Assembly: GCA_016208105.1 (NCBI GenBank) | Contig: JACQYS010000022.1 | Coordinates: 1-64,000, forward strand | Source: Desulfovibrio sp. | GTDB taxonomy: Bacteria > Desulfobacterota > Desulfovibrionia > Desulfovibrionales > Desulfovibrionaceae | Direction: 5' to 3' | DNA: 64,000 nt | Shown: positions 45,045 to 54,163 of the stretch, piece by piece | How positions within the stretch are numbered: the first letter of the stretch is position 1 | Layout: each line of letters opens with the position of its first letter | Notes under the pieces: model-generated | Told to the model about the DNA's origin: nothing | The model's input: only the letters and a program-made list of their open reading frames with translations | Databases searched by the model: none | Position numbers and translations under genes: made by a program

Positions 45045-46157
45045 CTAGCGGCTTAAGGCCAGGGGCATCTCCTCGCGGATGCTCCTGGCGGCGCGCACGG
45101 CCGGGGCGAGCTGGTCCCACTGGACAAGGTCCTCGTGGCGAACGGCGGACACCAGGGTCCTGCCCAGTATCGCGTCCCAGTGGATGGGGCTTACGCCGTG
45201 GCCAGGGCATTTGACGGTGAGGTCGGCCTCGCCGAGGATGTGCCCCGCTGGCAGGTCGCGGGTGAATACCATGCTCTTGCGCAGCTTCACGGCCACCTTG
45301 CGTTCGGCTTCGAATACTTCCTTGCGGCACACGGTCATTGCCGCTTCGGCTTCCCGGATCAGGCCCACCATCTGGGTGAATCCGGCCGGGTCAAGGGAGG
45401 CCTGATGGTCTGTGCCGCGCAGGGTGCGGTCCAGGGTGAAATGGCGTTCGACAACGCACGCGCCCAGGGCGGCGGCAGCCACGCTGGGTCCGATGCCCTT
45501 CTCGTGGCCGGAATAGCCCACGGGCAGGCCGTAGCGCTTGGAGAGCTCGGCCATGATGGGCAGGCCCACGCATTCATCCGGGCAGGGGTAGGTGGAGTTG
45601 CAGTGCAGCACGATGATGTTCTGGTGGAACCTGCGCAGTTCGGCAACCGCCAGGTCGATCTCTTCTAAGCTGCTCATGCCGGTGGAAAGGATCACGGGCA
45701 GCCCGCTGGCGCCGGCCTGGCGCAGAAGGGGGACGTTCACCAGGTCCGCAGAGCAGATTTTCAAGATATCCACGCCCATGTCGAGCAGTTCGGTCAGGCT
45801 CACCTGATCCCAGGCTGAGGCGAAGAAGATGAGCCCGAGAGATTCGGCCAGCGCCTTGAGCTCAGCCATGTCTTCGATGGTGAGCTCCAGGGCGATGCGG
45901 TGCTCGCCGTAGGTCCTGCCGAAGCTGTTGGGGCCGGAATATGGCATCTGAAGCCCTTCGTCCGTGAAAAGGGCGTTCATGTCGCGCTTCTGGAACTTGA
46001 CCGCCTGCACCCCGGCCCGGGCGGCTTCTTCCACCATCTGGCGGGCGATGGCCAGATCTCCCTGGTGGTTGTTGCCGATTTCGGCGACCACAAAACAGGG
46101 ACGGCCATGGCCGATGATGGTTCCGGAATTGAGCCGGATGGAGGGGTAGGTCTTCAT
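45045..46157 (-). CDS. N-acetylneuraminate synthase-like enzyme (NeuB/SpsE family)
   Basis: A 370-residue enzyme that condenses phosphoenolpyruvate with an amino sugar to a nonulosonic acid such as legionaminate or pseudaminate. FVVAEIGNNHQGDLAIARQM, AVKFQKRD, ILSTGMSSLEEI and GYSGHEKGIGPSVAA match the family; the end is a SAF domain (SMVFTRDLPAGHIL). Start and upstream stop overlap as ATGA. The exact sugar cannot be decided from sequence. Confidence 0.9.
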   Translation of the reverse strand: MKTYPSIRLNSGTIIGHGRPCFVVAEIGNNHQGDLAIARQMVEEAARAGVQAVKFQKRDMNALFTDEGLQMPYSGPNSFGRTYGEHRIALELTIEDMAELKALAESLGLIFFASAWDQVSLTELLDMGVDILKICSADLVNVPLLRQAGASGLPVILSTGMSSLEEIDLAVAELRRFHQNIIVLHCNSTYPCPDECVGLPIMAELSKRYGLPVGYSGHEKGIGPSVAAAALGACVVERHFTLDRTLRGTDHQASLDPAGFTQMVGLIREAEAAMTVCRKEVFEAERKVAVKLRKSMVFTRDLPAGHILGEADLTVKCPGHGVSPIHWDAILGRTLVSAVRHEDLVQWDQLAPAVRAARSIREEMPLALSR

Positions 46158-46771
46158 AAGCGTATGATCTCCACGTTATGCTGCTCGTACAGGGCCCGGA
46201 GCTGCTTGAAAATTTCCTCCTGGCAGCCGAAGGAGGTAATAACCACGGCCTGAGGCCGAAGGGAACCGAGCACCACGGAAGGTGATATGATGTGTCCGCC
46301 AAGCGTCTTGCCAGCCTTGGCCGGGTCGTTGTCGACCACCGCCATGACCTCGAACCCGCCAGCGGCGCGAAGCGCCTGGAGGACGATCTCGCAGGTTTCG
46401 GAAGCGCCGAAAAGAACCAGCTTCATTACGCCCCGGGCTTTAAGAACCTTGAGCTTGCTGGCTATGGTCGTCTTGAGCGCGGTATAAATCTGCACCGTCT
46501 CCGAGGAGAAATTGGAGAACATGGCCTGCCTGCGGGCTTCGCCCTCGTCGGTGAGCAGGTAACGGAAACTCTTGCCGTTCACTCTCTCGTACTCGACGAG
46601 CTCGTTGTCCACCATCTCCTTCAAGTACTGGTTCACCATGGCGCCTGAAAGATTGGCCCTGCGACCAAGTTCGTTCTGGCTCACCATGTTGTCCTGGGCC
46701 AGGGTGTCGAGTATGGCCAGGTATCTGGCCGCTTTGCTCGGGCGGTAGTACGTCTTGTTCACCAGCAGCAT
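46154..46771 (-). CDS. Winged-helix regulator fused to a Rossmann-like domain
   Basis: A 205-residue protein. Residues about 15-75 form a winged helix (SQNELGRRANLSGAMVNQYL, with recognition helix at NLSGAMVNQYLKEM). Residues about 105-205 look like a Rossmann or CoA-binding-like fold: LVLFGASETCEIVLQAL and VVDNDPAKAGKTLGGH. Such fusions may sense a nucleotide or sugar-nucleotide. The stop overlaps the NeuB-like start, so it is the first gene of the operon and may regulate it. Confidence 0.72.
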   Translation of the reverse strand: MLLVNKTYYRPSKAARYLAILDTLAQDNMVSQNELGRRANLSGAMVNQYLKEMVDNELVEYERVNGKSFRYLLTDEGEARRQAMFSNFSSETVQIYTALKTTIASKLKVLKARGVMKLVLFGASETCEIVLQALRAAGGFEVMAVVDNDPAKAGKTLGGHIISPSVVLGSLRPQAVVITSFGCQEEIFKQLRALYEQHNVEIIRL

Positions 46772-46858
46772 GGCCGGACCCTGTCGTTCGTTAATGTGGT
46801 GAATGTATGCGGCAGGCCCATAAAGCCCCAGACTTTGTTAAGGTACTTGCTTTCGCAA

Positions 46859-46886
46859 AGGATAACAAGAGTTTGCCGCATTTCAA
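46859..46886 (-). promoter_or_regulatory. Possible sigma-70 promoter of the minus-strand sugar operon
   Basis: On the reverse strand TTGAAA (46881-46886) and TATCCT (46859-46864) are separated by 16 bases. The start point would be near 46850, about 80 bases before the ATG. The rest of the 339-base gap 46772-47110 holds no supported gene. Confidence 0.35.
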
Positions 46887-47110
46887 TTTTTCCCGTCATT
46901 TCAGTGTGATGTCTCGTCCCCTGCCGTACCGATCATTTGACTCGTAAATGGTATATCGGCAGGAGTTTCCCATCGCTTTAGCCACGAGGGGGCGAAATCC
47001 ACTAAGCAATCTTCATGCCGAAAGGCAAAGAGTGTCCTTCCGGAGGTGAGGCGGTCGCGGTGAGTTGCTTTTCCCGGGCTCTGGGGTAAGAAACGGCCCG
47101 GAGGCCTCGC

Positions 47111-47875
47111 GTGACAACAGCTCTCATAGAAATCAAGGATCTCGGGAAATCCTTCCAGGGGCGGACGGTGCTCAGTGGTGTGAACCTGGCCATCCCGGCG
47201 GGGGATTTGACCGCGGTGATCGGGAAAAGCGGCGAAGGCAAAAGCGTTTTGCTCAAACATATCATGGGGCTAATGACCCCGGATTCCGGAGATGTCTTCT
47301 TCGAGGGAAAACCCCTGGGGCAAATGTCCAGAGCGGAGCGCAGGGAGCTGAAATCGGTCATGTCCTATATGTTTCAGGGCATGGCTCTGTTCGATTCTTT
47401 GACGGTCTTTGACAACATAGCCCTTCCGCTCAGGGAAAAACTGAGGCTTCCCGAACCCGAGGTCCGTGAGCTGGTGGAGCAAAAGCTCAGGGAGCTGGAA
47501 CTTGCCGAGGTTCCCGGCAAATTTCCGTCGCAGCTCTCAGGGGGAATGCAAAAGCGCGTGGCCCTGGCCCGGGCCCTGGTCACGAAACCGCGCATCGTGC
47601 TTTTCGATGAACCCACCACCGGGCTCGACCCGTTAAGGAAATGGGGAGTGTTCAAGCTCATCGACGAGTCGCGCAAGGCCTTCGGGTTTACGGCCGTCAT
47701 GGTCAGCCACGACATCCCGGACGTGTTCACCATTGCAGACAGGGTGGCTTTGCTGGATGGAGGAAAAATTGTGTTTTCCGGCAGCTCCGAGGAGGCAAGA
47801 AAGTCTCAGCACCCCATGATGCGAGCATTTATGCCGGGCGAAGACGCTCTCGCCCAGGCTTATGTGCCGGAGTAG
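47111..47875 (+). CDS. ABC ATPase, MlaF type
   Basis: A 254-residue ATPase. [16 protein letters not shown] is Walker A with the Glu typical of Mla[17 protein letters not shown] is the signature, and [13 protein letters not shown] is Walker B. MlaF drives retrograde phospholipid transport with MlaE and MlaD. No permease or MCE gene lies next to it in the window, so its partners are elsewhere or it is an orphan. The start is GTG 47111 with GGAGG. Confidence 0.85.
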   Translation: MTTALIEIKDLGKSFQGRTVLSGVNLAIPAGDLTAVIGKSGEGKSVLLKHIMGLMTPDSGDVFFEGKPLGQMSRAERRELKSVMSYMFQGMALFDSLTVFDNIALPLREKLRLPEPEVRELVEQKLRELELAEVPGKFPSQLSGGMQKRVALARALVTKPRIVLFDEPTTGLDPLRKWGVFKLIDESRKAFGFTAVMVSHDIPDVFTIADRVALLDGGKIVFSGSSEEARKSQHPMMRAFMPGEDALAQAYVPE

Positions 47876-48966
47876 TGGCGGTCGAGCAGGTTCAGGGCTT
47901 GGTTTTTTTCGCGGCCGTAGCGGGTCAGCATAGCTCCCCGGGCGATATACGGGCCATGTCCGAAGCAGCGCAGGCGCTCCTTGTACACTTCCTCGATCAG
48001 GGCCTTTTCGAAGTAAACCACCCGGCGTTCTTCCACGATGCGGGGCTTGATGGATTTTATGGCTGTGACGAAAATGTCGGAAGCCCCGCCGACCCCGTGC
48101 TGCACGGCGGCGCTCCAGAGGACTTCCCGGCTGGCCGGGGACAGGGCGGAGACATCCACCCCGGTCTGGGAAAAAATGTAGGCGACCGCCGGGCGATAGT
48201 GGCTGACGAGAATGAATTCATACTGCAGACGCTCGAAGCGCTTGGAGTGCTCGGAGGCGATCTTGCGCCATTCCTCCGGCACCGACCCGCTGGTGGAGCC
48301 TGTATTGGCCGGGCCGCGCGCGGTGAGCCGTGCGTGGAGGTCCGGAGCGTGTTCTTTCAAATACCTGATGAAGTTGGAAAAAGTGGGGGTACCTGAGGCT
48401 ATCTGGAACGTTCCGTAGCTGGTTCCGGCCGAAGGGGTGTGCCCCACGGAAGCCGCCCCCTGGTCACCGGATTCGTATTTGGCGGCCAGATGCCCGGGAG
48501 GAGCCGCATGAGATGGCTTGGCTCCCGGCTGCTGCTGGGGGATGAAGCAGGCCATGGTGTACGTGGGGGTCGGCCTGAAAACGGCGTTGGATTTTCCCCA
48601 CAGTGTGGCCCCGGCAAGCCGGGCCCAGGCGTCCGGATCGTCGGGGCTTAGCCCCTCCGGATCGATGGGCTGGCGAACCGACTGCAGGTCGATGCGGGCT
48701 CTCAGTTCGCCCGGTTGCAGGGCCTGGGAGAACATGTCCCAGGTGAGCTTGCGGGCCACGGCGGGATTAAGCGCCGGGCCGGCAAGGTCCACCAGGTCGG
48801 GGTGAACCGGCGGCGTCAGGGCGGGCCATGGCGGGGACGTGCAGACGGCCTGCCAGATGCACAGCAGATACGCCACACACCCGGCCAGCAGGAGGCGTTT
48901 GCTCTCCGCGTCCAGGCGTGAGAAAAGGCGGCCTGCAAAGCCGATGTTTTTTATCTGGCTATCCAC
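47860..48966 (-). CDS. Membrane-anchored lysozyme-like (probable peptidoglycan hydrolase) protein
   Basis: A 368-residue protein. One N-terminal hydrophobic helix (LLLAGCVAYLLCIWQAV) anchors it. The C-terminal half carries AAKYESGDQGAASVGHTPSAGTSYGTF, SHYRPAVAYIF and VLWSAAVQHG. These features resemble the lysozyme-like domain found in some VgrG-related proteins of Xanthomonas (recalled), so Glu in KYESG may be catalytic. The start is GTG 48966 without a good SD. Its 3' end overlaps the MlaF-like gene by 16 bases on the opposite strand. A link with the T6SS is an inference. Confidence 0.6.
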   Translation of the reverse strand: MDSQIKNIGFAGRLFSRLDAESKRLLLAGCVAYLLCIWQAVCTSPPWPALTPPVHPDLVDLAGPALNPAVARKLTWDMFSQALQPGELRARIDLQSVRQPIDPEGLSPDDPDAWARLAGATLWGKSNAVFRPTPTYTMACFIPQQQPGAKPSHAAPPGHLAAKYESGDQGAASVGHTPSAGTSYGTFQIASGTPTFSNFIRYLKEHAPDLHARLTARGPANTGSTSGSVPEEWRKIASEHSKRFERLQYEFILVSHYRPAVAYIFSQTGVDVSALSPASREVLWSAAVQHGVGGASDIFVTAIKSIKPRIVEERRVVYFEKALIEEVYKERLRCFGHGPYIARGAMLTRYGREKNQALNLLDRHYSGT

Positions 48967-49050
48967 GTCGACTGTATCGGCAGGCGATGGTTTTCATTAA
49001 GGGGCGCCCGCCATGGTGAGCCAGTTATACGATTTTGTGGAGAGTGGAAA

Positions 49051-51306
49051 GTGCCCGGAAGCTCCAGAAGTCCTGTGAAAAACGGTTTTTTCAGGCGCAT
49101 GGCCGACCCCAAGCTGTGGCTGGCGCTTTTTCTGCCCGGCCTGGCGGTCACGTTTGCCTTGTCGGCCGTTCACTGGAGCCAGCCTAACTGGCTGCAATTC
49201 CTCGACTACAAGATCTACGACATCCTTCTCTCGCAGCGGGACAAACCGGTCCAGACAGGCCAGGTGGCCGTGGTGGACTTGGACGAGAAGAGCCTGTCCG
49301 AGGTGGGCCAGTGGCCCTGGCCGCGCTACCGGATAGCCCTGCTGCTCGGCAGGCTGAAACAGTACGGCGTTCTGGCTGTGGGCATGGACGTGGTCTTCGC
49401 AGAGCCTGACCAAACCTCGCCGGAACACATCAGGCGCGATCTGGCAGGGCTTGGCGTGAACATGGACTTCACCGGTCTGCCCGAAGGGCTGCGCGACAAC
49501 GACAAACTCCTGGCAGACAACCTGGCCGGCGGCCCCTATGTGCTGGGCTACTTCTTCACGTTCACCGAGGAGGACAACCGGCGCCTGGGGGGGCAATGCG
49601 TTTTGCCTCCCGCCCGCGTGGCTCTGAAACGTTCTCCCGGAGTCCTGGACGCCCCGGTTATGATTCCCAGCGCCGCCTCGTTGGTGTGCCCCCTGCCGGA
49701 GCTGGCCAAAACCTGCGGCTGGGCCGGATTCTTCAACTCCTTCCCGGACAGGGACAACGTGGTGCGCTGGGTGCCCCTGGCCATGACCTGGAACGGGACG
49801 GTCTACCCGAGCCTGGCGGTGGCAACGGTCATGCGCGCTTTTGGGGACAAGTCCGCCCTGCTTACAATCGAACCCAATCCTTACGGCGGCCAGGACCTGG
49901 CCTATTCGCTGGACTTGGGGCCATTGGGCCGCAGGGTCGTGCCATTGGACGGCAATGGACGGATTCTTCTGGATTTTCGGGGGCCTGGCCGGACGTTCCC
50001 CTACGTGTCGGCAGCGGACGTGCTGTCGGGCAAAGCTTCCCGCGAGGAATTGGAAGGCAGGATCGTGTTCATCGGCACTTCGGCCAGGGGCCTGGAGGAT
50101 GTCCGGGCCACTCCGGTGGACAGGACCTTCCCCGGGGTTGAGGCCCACGCCACGGTGGCGGACATGATCCTCTCCGACCGATTCCTTCGCCATCCCATGG
50201 ATGCCTGGTACATCGAGCTTGTTCTCCTGGCGGTTTTCGGGCTTGGCGTCACCGTGCAGCTCATGGTCACCCGGTCGCTCTGGGCCGGAGGCTTGAGCCT
50301 GCTGGCCGGATTGGCCGTATGGTTTTTCTGTGCGTTCAGCATGAACCGCATGGACTTCTACGTGTCCCCGCTGACCCCGCTCATGGCCCTGGCCGTCAAC
50401 TTCACCCTGCTCACCTTCATCAAGTTCCTGCGCGAGGAGAGCCAGAAGCGTTTCATCAAGTCAGCCTTTTCACAGTATCTCTCCCCTCAGGTGGTGGAGC
50501 AGATCGTGGATGAACCGGGCAAGCTCAACTTAAGCGGTGAGGAGAAAGACGTCAGCATCCTCTTCTCGGACGTGCGCGGATTCACCACCATCTCCGAAAA
50601 ACTGACTCCCACTCAGGTAGTCGACCTGCTCCACGAATACCTGACCCCGATGACCCGGCTCATCACTGGCAGTTTCGGCACCCTGGACAAGTTCATCGGC
50701 GATGCCATCATGGCTTTTTGGAATGCCCCCTTGGACGTGGCGGACCATCCGCGCCAGGCCGTGGAAACGGCCCTGTCCATGCAGAGGGAGCTGGACCGGC
50801 TGAACGTAGGGTTCAAGGCCCGGTTTGGCTTCGAGATTGAAATAGGCATCGGGCTTCACAGAGGGGGCGTGCGCGTGGGCAACTTCGGCTCGGCCGACCT
50901 CTTCGACTACACCATCATCGGCGACAACGTGAACCTCTGTTCGCGTCTGGAAGGACTCACCAAATATTATCACCAGAGGATTCTCCTCACAGAAGCCATG
51001 CGGGACGGGGCTGGCGAAGGCTTCATCTGGCAGGAGATCGACCGGGTGCGCGTGAAGGGCAAGCACGAGCCCGTCACCATTTATGCGGTTCACGACAAGG
51101 CCGAGCCTGACGAAGTGGCCAGGTGGTCCGAAGGCCTCGAACTCTATCGGGAGGGGCATTTCAGCCAGGCCCGGAGTCTCTTCGAGGATCTCCAGTCCAA
51201 AACGGACAACGGGCTCTATGCACTGTACGCCGACCGATGCCGGGCCTTGGAGAAAACCCCTCCCGGCCCCTCGTGGGACGGCGTGTTCGAGCACACCACG
51301 AAATAG
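49051..51306 (+). CDS. CHASE2-domain adenylate cyclase
   Basis: A 751-residue membrane enzyme making cAMP. An N-terminal helix is followed by a periplasmic CHASE2 domain (about 40-375), three further helices (about 390-460) and a class III cyclase. Metal-binding Asp residues are in SILFSDVRGFTTISE and KFIGDAIMAFWNAP, and FDYTIIGDNVNLCSRLEG supplies the adenine-selecting Asp and the transition-state region. The start is GTG 49051; ATG 49099 is an alternative. It is followed seven bases later by the FecR gene. Confidence 0.9.
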   Translation: MPGSSRSPVKNGFFRRMADPKLWLALFLPGLAVTFALSAVHWSQPNWLQFLDYKIYDILLSQRDKPVQTGQVAVVDLDEKSLSEVGQWPWPRYRIALLLGRLKQYGVLAVGMDVVFAEPDQTSPEHIRRDLAGLGVNMDFTGLPEGLRDNDKLLADNLAGGPYVLGYFFTFTEEDNRRLGGQCVLPPARVALKRSPGVLDAPVMIPSAASLVCPLPELAKTCGWAGFFNSFPDRDNVVRWVPLAMTWNGTVYPSLAVATVMRAFGDKSALLTIEPNPYGGQDLAYSLDLGPLGRRVVPLDGNGRILLDFRGPGRTFPYVSAADVLSGKASREELEGRIVFIGTSARGLEDVRATPVDRTFPGVEAHATVADMILSDRFLRHPMDAWYIELVLLAVFGLGVTVQLMVTRSLWAGGLSLLAGLAVWFFCAFSMNRMDFYVSPLTPLMALAVNFTLLTFIKFLREESQKRFIKSAFSQYLSPQVVEQIVDEPGKLNLSGEEKDVSILFSDVRGFTTISEKLTPTQVVDLLHEYLTPMTRLITGSFGTLDKFIGDAIMAFWNAPLDVADHPRQAVETALSMQRELDRLNVGFKARFGFEIEIGIGLHRGGVRVGNFGSADLFDYTIIGDNVNLCSRLEGLTKYYHQRILLTEAMRDGAGEGFIWQEIDRVRVKGKHEPVTIYAVHDKAEPDEVARWSEGLELYREGHFSQARSLFEDLQSKTDNGLYALYADRCRALEKTPPGPSWDGVFEHTTK

Positions 51307-51313
51307 GAATGGT

Positions 51314-52423
51314 ATGGTTAAGCGATTGCCCGCAATAGGGCTGCTTGTCCTTTTTCTGAGCGCCGTGGCGTTCGCCCAGGCGCCCACCGGAGCCGAACCC
51401 CAACCTCAGGCGCAGGCTCCCGCCCAAAATCCGGCTCCGGTTCCCGCAGGCATGGCTGACGATGTCCAGGGCGAAGTCACTGCGGGCTTACCCGGAGCGC
51501 AGGCCCGCAAGCTCGCGGTCAAGGACGTGGTCTACAACGGTGAAACGGTGGCCACTGGCAAGAAAGCCTCGGTCCAGGTCCGCCTGGCCGACGGCACGCT
51601 TTTGTCCCTGGGCGAGCAGAGCAGCATCGAAATAGTGGACGCAGCCTACGACCCGGCCCGTCCTGACGCTGCCAGCGCTGTGTGCAGGCTCAGCCAGGGT
51701 GTTTTTCGCTGCCTGACCGGCGAGGTAACCGCTCAGGCCCCTGACCGTTTCCGGCTGGAGACTCCCCTGGCTGTGATCGGGGTGCGTGGCACAGAGCTTG
51801 GCGTGAGCGTGGGTGCCGACACCGTGGAGACTGCCGTCTTTTCCGGCGGTCCGGGGTTGGTTACCGATAAGGACGGCGGCGCGCCGGTTTTGGTGCCGGC
51901 CGGTAAGGGGCTGGGCAAGGCGCGCGGTGTTGCCCTCGGCCAGGCCGGGGCCATTTCAGGGCGGTTTCGCTCGCTGCTTGCCGGGGTGCCCATGCGGATG
52001 GCCCCGGGCGGACCGCTCGTCCCGCCGGGCATGTTCCGTGGCAAGCCCAAACCTCCGAGGCTGGCCGAAGCGGCTCTCAAGGCCTCGAGGATCAAGGCGG
52101 GCAAGGATGCTGGCCAGGCGGATATGAAGGGTTCCAGGGACGCAGCCAAGGCTGGCGTAAAGCCGGCCAAGGGAGCCAAAGGCGAAAGCGGCGGCAATAT
52201 GTTCAAGACAGCTGGCGAGAAGATGAAGAACACGGCCAAGGGGGCCCAGGACGCGGTTCGCGGTCCCGGAAAGACCTCCTATGGCGGTGAACCCGGCGGC
52301 ACTGTCAAACCAGGCGTTCCGGGCCGCGGGGAACGCAGGCTTTCGCCTTCCGGGCGCGAATTGGACTCCATGGGCAAGCCCGGCAGTGGCGAGGGCAAAG
52401 GGGGCGGCGGTGGCAGGCGCTGA
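51314..52423 (+). CDS. Secreted FecR-domain protein
   Basis: A 369-residue exported protein. A signal peptide (LPAIGLLVLFLSAVAFA) is followed by a Pro/Ala/Gln-rich linker and a FecR domain (VQVRLADGTLLSLGEQSSIEI and TPLAVIGVRGTELGVSV). The C-terminal third is Lys/Gly/Pro-rich and likely disordered. It is not a sigma-factor regulator because it lacks a cytosolic anti-sigma part. CHASE2 cyclases and FecR proteins commonly sit together. ATG 51314 follows AGGA; its end overlaps mnmE. Confidence 0.8.
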   Translation: MVKRLPAIGLLVLFLSAVAFAQAPTGAEPQPQAQAPAQNPAPVPAGMADDVQGEVTAGLPGAQARKLAVKDVVYNGETVATGKKASVQVRLADGTLLSLGEQSSIEIVDAAYDPARPDAASAVCRLSQGVFRCLTGEVTAQAPDRFRLETPLAVIGVRGTELGVSVGADTVETAVFSGGPGLVTDKDGGAPVLVPAGKGLGKARGVALGQAGAISGRFRSLLAGVPMRMAPGGPLVPPGMFRGKPKPPRLAEAALKASRIKAGKDAGQADMKGSRDAAKAGVKPAKGAKGESGGNMFKTAGEKMKNTAKGAQDAVRGPGKTSYGGEPGGTVKPGVPGRGERRLSPSGRELDSMGKPGSGEGKGGGGGRR

Positions 52424-53801
52424 TGACACCATCGTGGCCGTGGTCACCCCGCCGGGAAGGGGAGGGGTGGGCATAGTCCGTTTGAGCGGGCCTGGGGCCA
52501 GGGACATCGGAACCCGGCTTTTTCATTCGTCAAAGCCGGATTTTTCCGGCCTCAAACCACACAGGCTGCACCACGGAACGCTCCTGGACTGCGGGGGCCG
52601 CCATTTGGATGATGTCCTGTGTTCCTTCATGCCCGGCCCGAATTCCTACACAGGCGAGGACGTGGTGGAGTTCAACTGCCACGGTTCCCCGGTGATTCTG
52701 CGCGCGGCTGTGGGGGCGGCCATGAACCTTGGAGCCAGGCATGCCTTGCCCGGCGAATTCACCAAGCGGGCCTTCCTGGCGGGAAGGATGGACTTAAGTC
52801 AGGCTCAGGCCGTTGCCGAACTGGTGGCGGCGGACAGCTTGCGAGGCGCCGGCCTGGCCTTGAGCAGGCTGGAAGGCCTCATGGCCGCCAGGGTCAGGGA
52901 ACTACGGTCGCGGCTTGAAGCATTACGAGTGCAGATATGCCTGGCAGTTGATTTTCCCGAAGACGAGGTGGAGTGCCTGGAGCCGGACGCGTTCATGGCG
53001 GCGCTTGAAGAGACAATGGAGCATATACACCTGCTGGTTTCGGCGCACGGGAGGGCAAAACCCTTCCGGGAGGGAGAGCTGGCCGTGCTGGCCGGGCCTG
53101 TGAATGCCGGAAAGTCGAGCCTTTTAAACGCCCTCATCGGGCGGGAACGGGCCATAGTCTGCGACGTTCCGGGAACCACCAGGGATTTTCTCGAGGAACA
53201 GCTCGACCTGGACGGCCTGCCCGTTCGCCTGGTGGACACGGCGGGGCTTCGTTCCACTGATGATCCGGTTGAGCGCCAGGGTGTGGCGCGTTGCCAGAGC
53301 CTGATGGAAGAGAGCCGGGCCGTGCTGCTGGTGGTGGACGGGTCCGTGGACTACTCCCCGTCCATTTTTCAGGGCGAGTGCGGTTCTGTGCCCTTGGACC
53401 CGGCCCGGGTGCTCGCGGTGGTCAACAAGGCCGACCTCCCCCCTGCGGAGCGGGACCCGCGAGTCCTGCTGGCCGAAGCGGGTGTTGACGTGATAAGCGT
53501 TTCGGCCAGAACGGGAGAGGGGCTCGAAGAGTTGTGCGCGCGGCTGCGCGCCCGTCTGCTCGCTGGCAACGAGGCCCCTTCCGATTCCGAACCAGTGCCG
53601 AACGACAGGGAATGCGCCCTGTTGGTTGCGGCAGGTTTGGAACTCGCGACCCTCGCCTCGGATTTAAAAGAGGGCGTCCCGCCCGATCTTTTAGGTGTGA
53701 GGCTGGAAACGGCCTGCGACCATCTTGCTGGCATCACGGGAGAAATTACATCCGGCGCAATCCTGGACGCGGTGTTCGACGGATTCTGCATCGGGAAGTG
53801 A
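52410..53801 (+). CDS. mnmE: tRNA uridine-5-carboxymethylaminomethyl modification GTPase MnmE
   Basis: A 463-residue GTPase that with MnmG modifies the wobble uridine in several tRNAs. The N-terminal THF-binding domain opens with DDTIVAVVTPPGRGGVGIVRLSG. The G domain has GPVNAGKSS, DVPGTTRD, DTAGLR and NKAD, and the C-terminus is FCIGK with the essential Cys. GTG 52410 with an AAAGGGGGCGG stretch upstream gives the expected N-terminus and overlaps the FecR stop by 14 bases. Confidence 0.95.
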   Translation: MAGADDTIVAVVTPPGRGGVGIVRLSGPGARDIGTRLFHSSKPDFSGLKPHRLHHGTLLDCGGRHLDDVLCSFMPGPNSYTGEDVVEFNCHGSPVILRAAVGAAMNLGARHALPGEFTKRAFLAGRMDLSQAQAVAELVAADSLRGAGLALSRLEGLMAARVRELRSRLEALRVQICLAVDFPEDEVECLEPDAFMAALEETMEHIHLLVSAHGRAKPFREGELAVLAGPVNAGKSSLLNALIGRERAIVCDVPGTTRDFLEEQLDLDGLPVRLVDTAGLRSTDDPVERQGVARCQSLMEESRAVLLVVDGSVDYSPSIFQGECGSVPLDPARVLAVVNKADLPPAERDPRVLLAEAGVDVISVSARTGEGLEELCARLRARLLAGNEAPSDSEPVPNDRECALLVAAGLELATLASDLKEGVPPDLLGVRLETACDHLAGITGEITSGAILDAVFDGFCIGK

Positions 53802-53869
53802 TTCTCGCGCGTGTTTTGCCGTTCACTTTTGGCGTGGTTCGTTCTATTGGTTACTAGGGAGGTTCCGGC

Positions 53870-54163
53870 ATGCAGGCAGTCGCGGCGAATTACCTGGGCC
53901 ACTTTGTCGTGGACCTCGGTAGCCAGGTCCAGGTCAGCCTGACTGAGACCGCACCGGAAGACCTGCAGGAACTTGACCGGCTCATCACGGACCTTTTCGG
54001 GCCGGAAAAGCTGGTATGCGTGTATGAGGCCCTCTGCGTGGCTGCGGATTCCGAGTTGCCGCACTGCGCGGAAGTTGATGAAAAAGTATGCCCCCTCGAT
54101 ATATTTTTTGTAGTGCTCGACTTTTTGGGGGCCCGGGTAGTTCCAACGCACGGAGGCGGTTGA
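53870..54163 (+). CDS. Small hypothetical protein
   Basis: A 97-residue protein of unknown function. ATG 53870 follows GGGAGG at good spacing. It is acidic with four Cys residues and has no signal or membrane segment; the C-terminus is hydrophobic (DIFFVVLDFLGARVV). Its stop overlaps the next start by one base, so it is translated in an operon with mnmE and the binding protein. Confidence 0.6.
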   Translation: MQAVAANYLGHFVVDLGSQVQVSLTETAPEDLQELDRLITDLFGPEKLVCVYEALCVAADSELPHCAEVDEKVCPLDIFFVVLDFLGARVVPTHGGG

